The notes below the pieces were generated by a model. The model had not been told where the DNA came from. It saw only the letters and a list, made by a program, of their open reading frames with translations, and did no database searches. A program made the translations under genes and the position numbers. 64,000 nucleotides of DNA from JANXMY01 sp965246745 (GTDB taxonomy: Bacteria > Armatimonadota > Armatimonadia > Armatimonadales > Capsulimonadaceae). Of the stretch, positions 1 through 8,671 are shown piece by piece (position 1 is the stretch's first letter; each line of letters opens with the position of its first letter). The DNA is taken from NCBI GenBank assembly GCA_965246745.1, contig OZ251980.1, forward strand, positions 2,914,001-2,978,000, written 5' to 3'.

Positions 1-1
1 C

Positions 2-1831
2 GCTTTGCGCGGTCTCGGCTTCGCGGGCGACACCCCCCCGCTGGAGCGCACTTTGATCGGCTTTGCGCTCGGGCTGGGCCTGCTGGCGATGCTGATGCTG
101 GCGCTCGGGCTGGCGGGCGGGCTGTATCCTCTTCTCGGGTTCCTGCCGCCGCTCGTTTTGGCGGCGCTTGGCGGGCGCGAGCATGCGCCGATGGGGCGGC
201 AGCTGGCCGCCTGGCTGAAATCTCTTCGGCTGTCGCCCTGGGGCGGGGCTTTGGCGGCGGCTTTTTTGGCGTTCGGCCTGGTTTCGCTGGTCGGCTGCTT
301 CGCGCCGCCGACCGTCGCCGTCGAATGGGACAGCGTCGCGTACCATCTGGCCGACCCGAAGCTGTATTTGCAGGCGCACCGAATTGTTTTTCTGCCCTGG
401 GAGGACCATTCCAATTTCGGGTTCACCGCTGAGATGTGGTATTTGTACGGCCTGCAAGTCGGCGGCATTCCATTAGCCAAATTGTTCCACTTCGCCTGCG
501 GGGTCGGCAGCACCCTGGCGCTGTATGCGCTCGGCCTGCGGCTCGCCTCGCCCGCCGCCGGCAAAGTCTCGGCGCTGATGTTCGCTTCGGTGCCGCTGGT
601 GTTTTGGGAAGCCGGCACGGCGTATGTGGACCTCGCGACCACGTTTTTCACCACGCTGACGCTGCTGGCGCTGGGGCAGGGGGCGCAGGCCCGCGACCCG
701 CGCTGGCTGCGGCTCGGAGCGGTGCTGATGGGCCTGACACTTTCGACCAAAGCGACCGCGCTGGGGACGCTGGGGCTGCTGGCCGCCGGCGTTTTCGTCT
801 GGCAAGTGCGCGGCTTGAAGCAGACGCCGCTGCGGGCGCTGCGCTTTGCCGCGCTGTGGGGCGGGCTGGCGCTGGCGGTCGGGTCGCCCTGGCTGATGAA
901 GTCGGCGGTTCTCACGGGCAACCCGTTTTATCCGTTTTTTTACGGTGTTTTCGGCGGGCGCGGGTGGGACCAAGCCGCCGCCGCGCATTACGCCGCGTGG
1001 AACGCCGGCTTCGGGATGGGGCACGGCTTGTCGGACCTTGCGCTGCTGCCGTGGAACCTGTCCCTGTTTCTGCTGCCGGGTCACCCGCCCCCGGCGGGGT
1101 TTCCGAAGCCGTTCAACGACCGCCAAACTCTCATCACGGCCCTGTCCCCGGTTCTGCTCGGGGCGCTCTTTTTTCCGGTGTTCGTGCGCGGCGCATCGGG
1201 GGCGATCAAAGCGCTGGCCTTGTTCGCTCTGGGGTCCTTTGCGCTGTGGGCCGCGACCGTGCAGTATGCCCGCTACCTGCTGCCAGTTTTGCCGGTGTTC
1301 TGCCTGCTGGCGGCGGATGTTTTGGTCCGTGCCCGGCAGATGCGCCTCAAATCCGGCCACGCGCTGACCGCGCTTGCTGCCGCGTCGCTCGCTTTCTCGG
1401 GTTTTGTCGCCGCCGGCCTGCTGTCGCTGGAAGCCCCGGTCGTCTTCGGCCAAGTGTCCCGCGATGAGTATTTGACGCGCAATTTCGCCCCGTACCCGGC
1501 GATGCAGTATATTAACGCGCAGCTTCCGCCCGGCTCCAAAGTCGTTTTTTACGGCTGCCCCCTCGGCTTCTACTGCGACACGCCGTATGTCTGGGGCGAC
1601 CCGATCCACGGCACCTACATTCCCTACAGCCGCTTCCGCAGCGCCGAAGACTTACGCGCGTTTCTGCACACGCGCGGCATCACGCACATTTTGGTTTGGG
1701 AAGCACAGTTTCCGCTGACCCCGCCGCCGCCCGGCCCGCAGTCGTACACCGGCTGGGTCTACCAGCTCACCGCCGGCACCGGCCCGCCGCTGTTTTCGCG
1801 CCACGGCACGTCGGTCTGGGCCGTGCCGTAA
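2..1831 (+). CDS. GT-C fold membrane glycosyltransferase-like protein (5' partial)
   Basis: A polytopic membrane protein of more than 600 residues with about ten hydrophobic segments, in the style of the PMT/ArnT/GT39 glycosyltransferases that use lipid-linked sugars on the outer face of the inner membrane. An acidic loop after the first helices (EWDSVAYHLADPK, about residue 108) resembles the catalytic Asp loop of GT-C enzymes. The C-terminal 120 residues look like a soluble periplasmic domain. The frame is open to the window edge and the first TTG lies at base 5, so the true start may lie upstream. Family membership is inferred from layout, and the acceptor cannot be predicted. Confidence 0.6.
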   Translation, partial: ALRGLGFAGDTPPLERTLIGFALGLGLLAMLMLALGLAGGLYPLLGFLPPLVLAALGGREHAPMGRQLAAWLKSLRLSPWGGALAAAFLAFGLVSLVGCFAPPTVAVEWDSVAYHLADPKLYLQAHRIVFLPWEDHSNFGFTAEMWYLYGLQVGGIPLAKLFHFACGVGSTLALYALGLRLASPAAGKVSALMFASVPLVFWEAGTAYVDLATTFFTTLTLLALGQGAQARDPRWLRLGAVLMGLTLSTKATALGTLGLLAAGVFVWQVRGLKQTPLRALRFAALWGGLALAVGSPWLMKSAVLTGNPFYPFFYGVFGGRGWDQAAAAHYAAWNAGFGMGHGLSDLALLPWNLSLFLLPGHPPPAGFPKPFNDRQTLITALSPVLLGALFFPVFVRGASGAIKALALFALGSFALWAATVQYARYLLPVLPVFCLLAADVLVRARQMRLKSGHALTALAAASLAFSGFVAAGLLSLEAPVVFGQVSRDEYLTRNFAPYPAMQYINAQLPPGSKVVFYGCPLGFYCDTPYVWGDPIHGTYIPYSRFRSAEDLRAFLHTRGITHILVWEAQFPLTPPPPGPQSYTGWVYQLTAGTGPPLFSRHGTSVWAVP

Positions 1832-1884
1832 CAAGCGCGAATTGGCCTTGCCTACTTGCGCCCAAAACAATTTTCACAAACCCG

Positions 1885-1913
1885 TTGACAAACAAGCGTT
1901 TGTGCTTTATACT
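1885..1913 (+). promoter_or_regulatory. Consensus sigma-70 type promoter
   Basis: TTGACA at 1885-1890 and TATACT at 1908-1913 with a 17-bp spacer. Transcription would start near 1920, about 50 bases before the Shine-Dalgarno-preceded ATG at 1971. Confidence 0.85.
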
Positions 1914-1929
1914 GTCTTCATAGCAATCA

Positions 1930-3531
1930 ATGCCAGCCGTCCACTGCGTGACCCAAAGGAGACCCTGCTTATGTCCCGCTCTTGTCGCTACCCGCTCTTG
2001 TCGCTACCCGCTCTTGTCGCTACCCGCTCTTGTCGCTACCCGCTCTTTAGCTAGGGAAATCGGCGTCTTGTGCCTCCTTACTCTGCTTCTTCTGCCACTG
2101 CCGTCCTTCGCTGGGCAGTGGGTGATATCGATGTCAGGAACTGCGACCACATCCAATTATGGTGGATATAGCTACACATTCGTCAACAGCCAAGTTGTCG
2201 GCTCTTCCCCCAGTAGCCCCACGCTCATCCAATACCACCCTGACTTTGGAATCGGCGGCGGATCGTGCGGCATCGGTGGCCCTTATCAGGGCAATGTCAG
2301 CCTAACCGTGACGGCGACGCTCACTTGGTCGCCCAGCGCCCCTGGCGATACTTCTTCCCCGCCGCCGACGGTGGATGTGCTGGAAACAGGAAATGCTAAC
2401 AACAGCGTCGGCTTGGGTTCCCCGACAGGACTGATCACGAGTGCTAACGACGGTTTCGGTGACTCCCCAATATCTCCCCCTGCGTCGACAGGACCGATTG
2501 CTTCTTATGGCTCGGCGAGTTCTGGCGCTCACCTGATCCACCTCACTGTTTCTGGAAGCCAAGTTACCTTGCCCACCCGTTCTTTATATTCTTCCTTGAC
2601 ATGGAAAACATCAACATTCAACGGTCAGCCTGGCGTCGGCGTGAGTTATAGCATTCGAATAGACAACCGAAACGTAGCGATCCAACCTGGTCTCGATCCG
2701 ACGTTTCGTAAAGGCAGCGTAACAGGACAAATTGTCCCGAACACGCCTGCGCCAAATGGCGCGATGTTCGTTGATACGATTGCGCCGGACGCATCTGGTA
2801 CAACTGCTCTCAGCTACAAACCTGTTTACACTCGTTCCGCCTGGGGCACCGGAAGCCAATATAGCTGGAGTTTCAGCGCTAATCCGTCTATATTGCTCGG
2901 CCCGGTATCGGGAACATTCAACACGATCCTTTATGATGTTTCCGCGCCATTGATGACATACGCAAACCCGCCAATCACCCCAGGAACATTTGACATTGTC
3001 ACTTTGAAGCTTACCGACAGCAAGGACGGAGCTTCTGCCACAAACACCTGTTCTGTTTTGTTCCATGCTCCTTATGAGCTTTGGACGCATGGTCCTATAA
3101 CACGTCACCCGGTTCCTTTTGTGAAGGGCGGACGAAATATGGTGCACCCCGATTACAGTTACTTGCTCACGATCAGCAACGGAAGCTCCATAAACCAGAC
3201 GCAAAACCTCACAGATACAGTGACACTTTCTAAGACAGCTTCAGGAACCATCGGCGGTCAGCAAACCCTCACGCCCGCCGCGATTGCCTCTTTTCAACTC
3301 AATGAGTCAATCACGGTCGGCAAAACTTTCACCTATGCCTACACAACGCAAAGCACTCTTACCGGCGCTCCACACAAGATAACAGATTTCTTTGCCGCTA
3401 TGAGCTACGAGGATCGCACGGGAACATGTGATGTGTTCGCAAAGAATGGCTACCAGGGAAATTTCCCCTGGCAGGGCCGCTGGACTAGTGGAGGCGTTTC
3501 CCTCGGTATTCTGGACACACCATATCCGTGA
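1930..3531 (+). CDS. Exported protein of unknown function, possibly phase-variable
   Basis: The mature part starts after a clear signal peptide (hydrophobic CLLTLLLLPLPSFA, cleavage near AG) and is a 470-residue Ser/Thr/Pro/Gly-rich secreted protein with no domain I recognise. The best start, ATG 1971, has AAAGGAGA eight bases upstream, but with four 16-bp repeats it stops at TAG 2052-2054 after 27 codons. Removing one unit, or all four, would join it in frame to the signal peptide. The in-frame ATG at 1930 used here has no Shine-Dalgarno and lies about 10 bases from the predicted transcript start. Base composition is more AT-rich than the neighbours, suggesting transfer. Confidence 0.6.
   Translation: MPAVHCVTQRRPCLCPALVATRSCRYPLLSLPALVATRSLAREIGVLCLLTLLLLPLPSFAGQWVISMSGTATTSNYGGYSYTFVNSQVVGSSPSSPTLIQYHPDFGIGGGSCGIGGPYQGNVSLTVTATLTWSPSAPGDTSSPPPTVDVLETGNANNSVGLGSPTGLITSANDGFGDSPISPPASTGPIASYGSASSGAHLIHLTVSGSQVTLPTRSLYSSLTWKTSTFNGQPGVGVSYSIRIDNRNVAIQPGLDPTFRKGSVTGQIVPNTPAPNGAMFVDTIAPDASGTTALSYKPVYTRSAWGTGSQYSWSFSANPSILLGPVSGTFNTILYDVSAPLMTYANPPITPGTFDIVTLKLTDSKDGASATNTCSVLFHAPYELWTHGPITRHPVPFVKGGRNMVHPDYSYLLTISNGSSINQTQNLTDTVTLSKTASGTIGGQQTLTPAAIASFQLNESITVGKTFTYAYTTQSTLTGAPHKITDFFAAMSYEDRTGTCDVFAKNGYQGNFPWQGRWTSGGVSLGILDTPYP
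1975..2053 (+). repeat. 16-bp tandem repeat inside signal-peptide coding region
   Basis: Four exact copies of CCCGCTCTTGTCGCTA (1975-1990, 1991-2006, 2007-2022, 2023-2038) followed by a degenerate 15-base copy (2039-2053). The unit is not a multiple of three, so changing copy number changes the reading frame between the ATG at 1971 and the hydrophobic signal segment. Confidence 0.95.
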
Positions 3532-3557
3532 ACGTATGACTACAGGATCAAAATATT

Positions 3558-3596
3558 GCCCTTGCCTGTACATACGACTGCTTGTCAGGCAAGGGC
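3558..3596 (+). terminator. Hairpin after exported protein
   Basis: Perfect 11-bp stem (3558-3568 with 3586-3596) and 17-base loop directly after the stop at 3531. The 3' flank is A-rich rather than T-rich, so it may be a weak terminator or a processing hairpin. Confidence 0.5.
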
Positions 3597-3617
3597 TTCA
3601 ACAAAAAAGGCGTCGTT

Positions 3618-4457
3618 ATGAAAAAGATACTATTTTTGCTTTGTGTTTGCTGGGCATTATCAAGCCTGCCGGCTCAAGTACGCGCTTTAACGCCGCAGCA
3701 GAAGCAAATACTTGCGCCGGGGACGGTGTTTAGAGTGCCTCTAACGGATTTTGCGGGACCGGGCGATCAGAAACCCTATCACCTGCTTGAAAGCGGACAC
3801 GAGACAGAGGCCATTCAGGGGTTTAAGAAGAAACTCGCTGCCAACAAAGAAGATTTGGCTGCTTTTGTCGGTTTGGCTCAGGCTGATCCATCCGGGTGGC
3901 CCTTATCCATTGCCCAACTGGAACGCCAAGCGAAATCCGGTGACAACTACAAGGTAGATTTTAAGCTGGGCGTTTTGTATCTTTATCAATGGGAAGTAGA
4001 TCGCAGCACATACCCCAAGCAGCTCGATCGCTCTTGGAGGCTGCTGACACAGGCTTGGGAAGAATCCCGTCAGCCTATTATTGGACTGTTTTACGCGCAA
4101 ATGCAGAATAAATTAGCGCCCGGCGTCACGGAGATTTCGTCTGTCCTCGACCAGCTTATTTCGGACCTCGCGGGTCAACGATCAGCCGAGTTCTACCAAT
4201 ACGCCCGCCACTCTCACTGGCGGGGGCTGACACCTCCTGTGCAGGAAACGCCCGTTGAAAATCTCAAGCCTTTGCGCAGTGTCCTTCATCTGGCTTGGAG
4301 CTTCAGCGGTGCTAGAATGGGACATGGAGTGATGCACGGCAACAACATAGTCTCAGTTATGGACCCCTTGACGCCTGAACAGGAAAAGAACATGGCCTAT
4401 CTGTTGAAGTGGAGAAAGGCTGTTGACCGGGCAATAGCGGCGCATAAACTTTCCTGA
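3618..4457 (+). CDS. Exported protein of unknown function
   Basis: About 279 residues from ATG 3618. An upstream in-frame TTG at 3582 falls in the preceding hairpin and is unlikely. It opens with a classic signal peptide (MKKILFLLCVCWAL..., cleavage near AQVRA). The remainder is soluble, with a helical middle part (residues ~60-200) that could be TPR-like, including a stretch FVGLAQADPSGWPLSIAQLE. No catalytic motif is visible. It shares the AT-richer composition of the preceding exported protein and may have arrived with it. Confidence 0.65.
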   Translation: MKKILFLLCVCWALSSLPAQVRALTPQQKQILAPGTVFRVPLTDFAGPGDQKPYHLLESGHETEAIQGFKKKLAANKEDLAAFVGLAQADPSGWPLSIAQLERQAKSGDNYKVDFKLGVLYLYQWEVDRSTYPKQLDRSWRLLTQAWEESRQPIIGLFYAQMQNKLAPGVTEISSVLDQLISDLAGQRSAEFYQYARHSHWRGLTPPVQETPVENLKPLRSVLHLAWSFSGARMGHGVMHGNNIVSVMDPLTPEQEKNMAYLLKWRKAVDRAIAAHKLS

Positions 4458-4484
4458 TATTTTTTATAAGCCTGCTGCTTCAAG

Positions 4485-4799
4485 GTGGGTACGCTGACTG
4501 TGCGTGATCTGCGGCTGACGGAACAAGAAATTGCCGGGGGGCTGGCCGCGCTGCCGGAATGGGCGGGGGAGGGCGGGGCGATGGCGCGGACGTTTGCGTT
4601 TGGGAGTTTTCGCCGGGCGATGGGGTTTGCGGCGCAGGTGGCGGACGCGGCGGAAGACGCGGACCATCACCCGGACATGGACATTCGCTACCGAAAAGTG
4701 ACGCTGCGGCTGACGACGCATGACTCGGGCGGGCTGACGGCGCGGGACTTTGCACTGGCGTCGGTCTGCGACAAGCTGGCGGGGGAGGGGGCGCGATGA
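4485..4799 (+). CDS. phhB: Pterin-4a-carbinolamine dehydratase (PCD/DCoH family)
   Basis: A 104-residue protein with the family signature: DHHPDMDIRYRKVTLRLTTH then GGLTARDFALA near the C-terminus. The His-His and the later His form the dehydratase site. It removes water from 4a-hydroxytetrahydrobiopterin, and in bacteria is also tied to molybdopterin or folate side pathways. The start is GTG 4485, or GTG 4500, which sits 11 bases after the AAGGTGG at 4482-4488. It overlaps the next gene by 4 bases (ATGA), so the two are translationally coupled. No aromatic amino-acid hydroxylase is visible nearby. Confidence 0.9.
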   Translation: MGTLTVRDLRLTEQEIAGGLAALPEWAGEGGAMARTFAFGSFRRAMGFAAQVADAAEDADHHPDMDIRYRKVTLRLTTHDSGGLTARDFALASVCDKLAGEGAR

Positions 4800-5944
4800 C
4801 AATTCTGGCGCTGCTGCTGGCGGCGACGCTCGGCGCGGGATGGGAGCCGGCGCGGAACACGATGTCCGACCCGCGCTGGGCGGCAGCCTCCGTGCTGCTT
4901 GCGGGCGGGACGCGCGGGCTGATTGCCGGCGGGTACTCGTTTCCGGCGGACCGGTGCGTCGCGACGGCCGATGAGTTTGACCCTCAAACGCGACGCTTCC
5001 TGCCCTGCCGAGGGCGCTTGCAGGTGCCCCGGAACTTTGCGTCGGCGTCGCTGCTGCCGGACGGCAAAGTTTTGATCGCAGGCGGGTACAACACGGTTTT
5101 GGGGTCGCTGCAAACCGCCGAAGTGTTTGATCCGAGCACGCAGACATTCAGCCTGCTGCCGGCGCAGCTGGCGTTCCCGCGCGAATTGTTTTCGGCGACG
5201 ACGCTGGCCGACGGGCGGGTGCTGATTGCCGGAGGGTTCAACACGCATCGGGGGCGGACGCAGGCGACGGCGGAAGTGTTCGACCCGAAAACGCAGGCGT
5301 TCACCCGGACCGGGCCGCTCCGAGAAGACCGCTTCGGGCAGTGCGCGGCGCGGCTGGGGGACGGGCGGGTGCTGATTGCGGGCGGGACGCACTGGTTCGC
5401 CCGGCATCCGGGGGTCCCGCTGGCGTCCGCCGAAGTGTACGACCCGCAGACGGGGCTGTTTCACCCGACGCGCGGCCCGATGGGGACGGCGCGGGACCGG
5501 CCCACAGCGACGCTTTTGCCGGACGGACGGGTGCTGATTGCGGGCGGGCAGAACGGCGGGGACGAGCCGGCGGCGGCGGAAGTGTTCGACCCGCAGACGG
5601 AAACGTTCCAAACCCTGCCGGCGCGGCTGACCACCCCGCGCATGGCGCATTCGGCGGGGTTGCTGCCCGGCGGGCGAGTGCTGCTGTCGGGCGGGTGGAG
5701 CACGGCGGCGGGGGCGACCACGGGAAGCGCCGAAGTGTTCGACCCGGCCCGTCAGGTGTTCACGGCCGCTCCGTCCGTGCCTGCCGGCGCTCACGATCAA
5801 GCCCTGCTGGTTTTCCCGAGCGGCCTGGCGCTGATTGCCGGCGGCAAGCAGGCGGCGGCGGGCCGGGAAACGTCGCTTGCCACCGGATACACCCGGCAGT
5901 TTGACGGTCAGCAATCTCCCCATCAGCAATCTCTTCATCAGTAG
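4796..5944 (+). CDS. Kelch-repeat beta-propeller protein, probably exported
   Basis: 382 residues with a short hydrophobic N-terminus (MTILALLLAATLGAGW) that looks like a signal peptide. About seven kelch blades follow, each with GRVLIAGG-type double glycine and an EVFDPxTxxF strand spaced about 50 residues apart (roughly residues 35 to 345). Such propellers are usually ligand- or carbohydrate-binding, or galactose-oxidase-like without the copper site. None of the galactose oxidase copper ligands can be assigned here. The polar tail (QFDGQQSPHQQSLHQ) is unlike the body. It is coupled to phhB by a 4-base overlap, but a functional link is not obvious. Confidence 0.85.
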   Translation: MTILALLLAATLGAGWEPARNTMSDPRWAAASVLLAGGTRGLIAGGYSFPADRCVATADEFDPQTRRFLPCRGRLQVPRNFASASLLPDGKVLIAGGYNTVLGSLQTAEVFDPSTQTFSLLPAQLAFPRELFSATTLADGRVLIAGGFNTHRGRTQATAEVFDPKTQAFTRTGPLREDRFGQCAARLGDGRVLIAGGTHWFARHPGVPLASAEVYDPQTGLFHPTRGPMGTARDRPTATLLPDGRVLIAGGQNGGDEPAAAEVFDPQTETFQTLPARLTTPRMAHSAGLLPGGRVLLSGGWSTAAGATTGSAEVFDPARQVFTAAPSVPAGAHDQALLVFPSGLALIAGGKQAAAGRETSLATGYTRQFDGQQSPHQQSLHQ

Positions 5945-6044
5945 AAACACCCGAAACCCGGTAACTGTGGCAGTGAGCGGGGGGCTGGGGTGCGCCGAAG
6001 ATAAGAGTGTGCCGAGCTGCAATGCAGACCGCGCACAATAATTG

Positions 6045-6072
6045 AATATCGGCAACTAAATATCGGCAACCA
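6045..6072. repeat. 14-bp tandem duplication in intergenic region
   Basis: AATATCGGCAACTA followed by AATATCGGCAACCA. Apart from this and the terminator and promoter listed, the 5945-6331 gap holds nothing recognisable. Confidence 0.8.
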
Positions 6073-6131
6073 AATAAGACATCATAACCGGCGCTCCGCG
6101 CCGCTTGAGATACCCCAACGAAAAGAACTCC

Positions 6132-6170
6132 GGCCCGACGAACCTGCCGCCTCCCGTCGGGCCTTTTCTT
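6132..6170 (+). terminator. Rho-independent terminator of the phhB-kelch transcript
   Basis: A 9-bp GC stem (GGCCCGACG 6132-6140 with CGTCGGGCC 6155-6163), 14-base loop, then TTTTCTT. Confidence 0.8.
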
Positions 6171-6199
6171 GCGCCGGGCCGTCCGACAAGACACTGCCC

Positions 6200-6228
6200 T
6201 TGACAATCGCCCCTAACTCTTGTATACT
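6200..6228 (+). promoter_or_regulatory. Consensus sigma-70 type promoter for murA-mreB
   Basis: TTGACA 6200-6205, 17-bp spacer, TATACT 6223-6228. The leader is about 95 bases long. Confidence 0.85.
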
Positions 6229-6230
6229 GC

Positions 6231-6262
6231 AAAAGATATTATTCCCAAAAGATATTATTCCC
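6231..6262 (+). repeat. Exact 16-bp tandem duplication in murA leader
   Basis: AAAAGATATTATTCCC twice in a row, starting two bases after the -10 box and covering the predicted transcript start. Confidence 0.85.
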
Positions 6263-6331
6263 TATCGGTATTACCTGCGGCCGCGTTTCCCATCAAGAGA
6301 TCACCTGACGCCCCAGGAGGAGGAACCGCCT

Positions 6332-7654
6332 TTGCAGACCATACGAACCGTCGGCGGCCAGCGCCTTTGCGGCGAAGTGCGCCTCAGCGGCAGCAAAAAC
6401 GCCACGGTGGCCGTGCTTGCCGCCGCTATTCTCCCCGCGTCGGGCCAGACCGTCCTCACCAATGTTCCCCGCATCAGCGATGTGCTGACCCTGCTCGATA
6501 TTCTTCGCCATGTCGGAGTCCGCGCGGACTTTTCCGGCAGCACCGTCACGCTTGACTCGTCCTCGCTCACGACCTCGGAAGCTCCCTACGAGCTGATCAG
6601 CAAAATGCGGGCGTCGTTTCTTGTGCTCGGGCCGCTGCTGGCCCGATTCGGCCGGGCGCATGTCGCCCTGCCCGGCGGCTGCGACATCGGCGCACGGCCC
6701 GTAGACTACCATCTGAAGGGCCTCGAAAAGATGGGCGCGAACACCGTGGTCGAGCACGGGTTTGTCCGGGCCACCATCCCCAACGGTCTGCGCGGCGCAG
6801 AAATCTATCTGGACCGCTCGTCGGTTGGGGCGACCACGCATCTCATCACGGCGGCGGCGCTCGGCGACGGCATCACGACGATCTCAAACGCCGCGCAGGA
6901 ACCCGATGTGGTGGCGCTGGCCGAGTTTATCAACCGCATGGGCGGCAAAGTGCGCGGCGCAGGCACGAAAGACATCACCGTCGAAGGCGTCAAAGCATTG
7001 CGCGGCGTCGAGTACAACATGGACACCGACCGGATTGAAGCCGGCACATTCGCCGTGGCGGCTGCGATCACCGAAGGCGATTTGTTTATTCGCGGCGCGA
7101 TTGAATCGCATGTGCAGCCGATTACCCGCAAGCTGGCCGAAGCCGGCGTTTCCATTCACTTCAGCGACGACGGCGTCCGGGTGTGGTCGCCGAAGCGCCG
7201 TTTGGACGCTATTCGGATCACGTCGTCCCCGTACCCCGGCTTTCCGACCGATGTACAGCCGCAGTTTGCGTCGCTGCTGACCCTGGCGTCGGGCACGTCC
7301 ACCATCACCGAAACCATGTTTGAGCGGCGGTTCAAGTACATTGACGAGCTGGCGCGGATGGGGGCGAAGATCAAGACCGAGGCCAACGCCGCGATTATTG
7401 ACGGCGTTTCGCGCTTGTCGGGCGCTCCGGTGGCCGGGTCGGACCTGCGGGCGACGGCGGCGCTGGTGCTGGCGGGGCTGGCGGCGGACGGCGCGACCGA
7501 CATCAGCGGCGTGCAGTACCTCGACCGGGGCTACGAGGGCTTTGAGTCGAAGCTGCGGGCGGTCGGCGCAAGCATCGAGCGGGTGCTGACCGAGGACTCC
7601 GACGAGTTCACTGAGGACGCGAGCCGGCCGGCACGGATGGGAGCGGCGGCTTAA
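6332..7654 (+). CDS. murA: UDP-N-acetylglucosamine 1-carboxyvinyltransferase
   Basis: First committed step of peptidoglycan synthesis: transfers enolpyruvate from PEP to UDP-GlcNAc in the cytoplasm. 440 residues from TTG 6332, chosen because AGGAGGAGG lies 9 bases upstream and translation then begins MQTIRTVGG; the open frame upstream crosses the promoter. Lys22-Asn23 (GSKNA) and the catalytic Cys in PGGCDIGARPVD (about residue 117, the fosfomycin target) are present. LDRSSVGATTHLITAAALG and the C-terminal LVLAGLAADG are also typical. The stop overlaps the mreB start (TAATG). Confidence 0.97.
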   Translation: MQTIRTVGGQRLCGEVRLSGSKNATVAVLAAAILPASGQTVLTNVPRISDVLTLLDILRHVGVRADFSGSTVTLDSSSLTTSEAPYELISKMRASFLVLGPLLARFGRAHVALPGGCDIGARPVDYHLKGLEKMGANTVVEHGFVRATIPNGLRGAEIYLDRSSVGATTHLITAAALGDGITTISNAAQEPDVVALAEFINRMGGKVRGAGTKDITVEGVKALRGVEYNMDTDRIEAGTFAVAAAITEGDLFIRGAIESHVQPITRKLAEAGVSIHFSDDGVRVWSPKRRLDAIRITSSPYPGFPTDVQPQFASLLTLASGTSTITETMFERRFKYIDELARMGAKIKTEANAAIIDGVSRLSGAPVAGSDLRATAALVLAGLAADGATDISGVQYLDRGYEGFESKLRAVGASIERVLTEDSDEFTEDASRPARMGAAA

Positions 7655-8664
7655 TGCGTTTCAGCCAGGATATCGGCATTGACCTCGGGACGGCGAATGT
7701 TTTGGTCTATGTGCACGGGCGCGGGATTGTGATGCGCGAGCCGTCGGTGGTCGCGATGAACATCAACACGCGCCGGGTGATTGAAGTCGGCGAAAAAGCG
7801 CGGGAGATGGTGGGCCGAACCCCGGTCAACATCGCGGCCGTGCGCCCGATGACCGACGGCGTGATCGCGGACTACACGACGACTCAGCGGCTTTTGGAGC
7901 ATATTCTCCACAAAGTCTGCGGGGTCAAGCGCTTGTTCAAGCCGCGCGTCTTGCTGGCGGTGCCGTCGGGGGTGACTTCCGTGGAGCAGCGGGCGGTCAA
8001 GCAGGCGGCTTTGGCGGCGGGGGCGGGGGAAGCCTTGACCATTGAAGAGCCGATGGCGGCGGCGATCGGCGCTGGGCTGCCGATCCACTCGCCCGGCGGC
8101 AACATGGTGGTGGACATCGGCGGCGGCACCACCGATATTGCCGTGCTGTCTTTGGACGGCATTGTGCTGTCTCGCAGCCTGCGTATCGGCGGCATGAAGC
8201 TCGACGATGTGATTATTCGCCATATCCGCACGAATTACAACCTGCTGATCGGCGACCGGACCGCCGAGGAAATCAAAATCGCTATCGGCAGCGCGGTCGC
8301 GCAGCGCGAAGAGCAGCGCGTGGAAGTGCGGGGCCGCGACCTGCTGACGGGCCTGCCGCAGACGGTGGAAGTCACGTCCCAAGAAATTCGGGAGTGCATG
8401 ACCGAGCCGATTGCTCAGATTGTCGCCCGCGTCAAAAACGTGCTGGAAAAGACCCCGCCCGAGCTGGCGTCGGACATCATCGAGCGCGGCATTGTCCTGA
8501 CCGGCGGCACCGCGCTTTTGAGCGGCCTGGACCAGCTCATCGCCGAAACCGCCAATGTCCCGACTTATGTGGCCGAAGACCCGCTGTCCTGCGTCGCCAT
8601 CGGCACCGGCAAGGCGCTGGAGCAGCGCCGAGGCATCACCGAAGATTTACTGGCCGTTGCGTAA
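7654..8664 (+). CDS. mreB: Rod-shape determining actin homologue MreB
   Basis: 336 residues, full length. It polymerises under the inner membrane and guides lateral wall synthesis. Actin-fold nucleotide motifs are visible: phosphate-1 loop DLGTANVLVY (about 10-19), phosphate-2 loop VVDIGGGTTDIAVLS (about 155), and adenosine motif VLTGGTALLSGLDQL (about 285). The ATG overlaps the murA stop, so wall precursor and shape genes are co-translated. mreC and mreD do not follow. Confidence 0.97.
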   Translation: MRFSQDIGIDLGTANVLVYVHGRGIVMREPSVVAMNINTRRVIEVGEKAREMVGRTPVNIAAVRPMTDGVIADYTTTQRLLEHILHKVCGVKRLFKPRVLLAVPSGVTSVEQRAVKQAALAAGAGEALTIEEPMAAAIGAGLPIHSPGGNMVVDIGGGTTDIAVLSLDGIVLSRSLRIGGMKLDDVIIRHIRTNYNLLIGDRTAEEIKIAIGSAVAQREEQRVEVRGRDLLTGLPQTVEVTSQEIRECMTEPIAQIVARVKNVLEKTPPELASDIIERGIVLTGGTALLSGLDQLIAETANVPTYVAEDPLSCVAIGTGKALEQRRGITEDLLAVA

Positions 8665-8671
8665 CCCTGCC

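Noticed and set aside
4688..6055. Long minus-strand open frame opposite the kelch gene
   Set aside because: Arg/Gln/Pro-rich shadow of a GC-rich gene; the plus strand has the clear kelch repeats.
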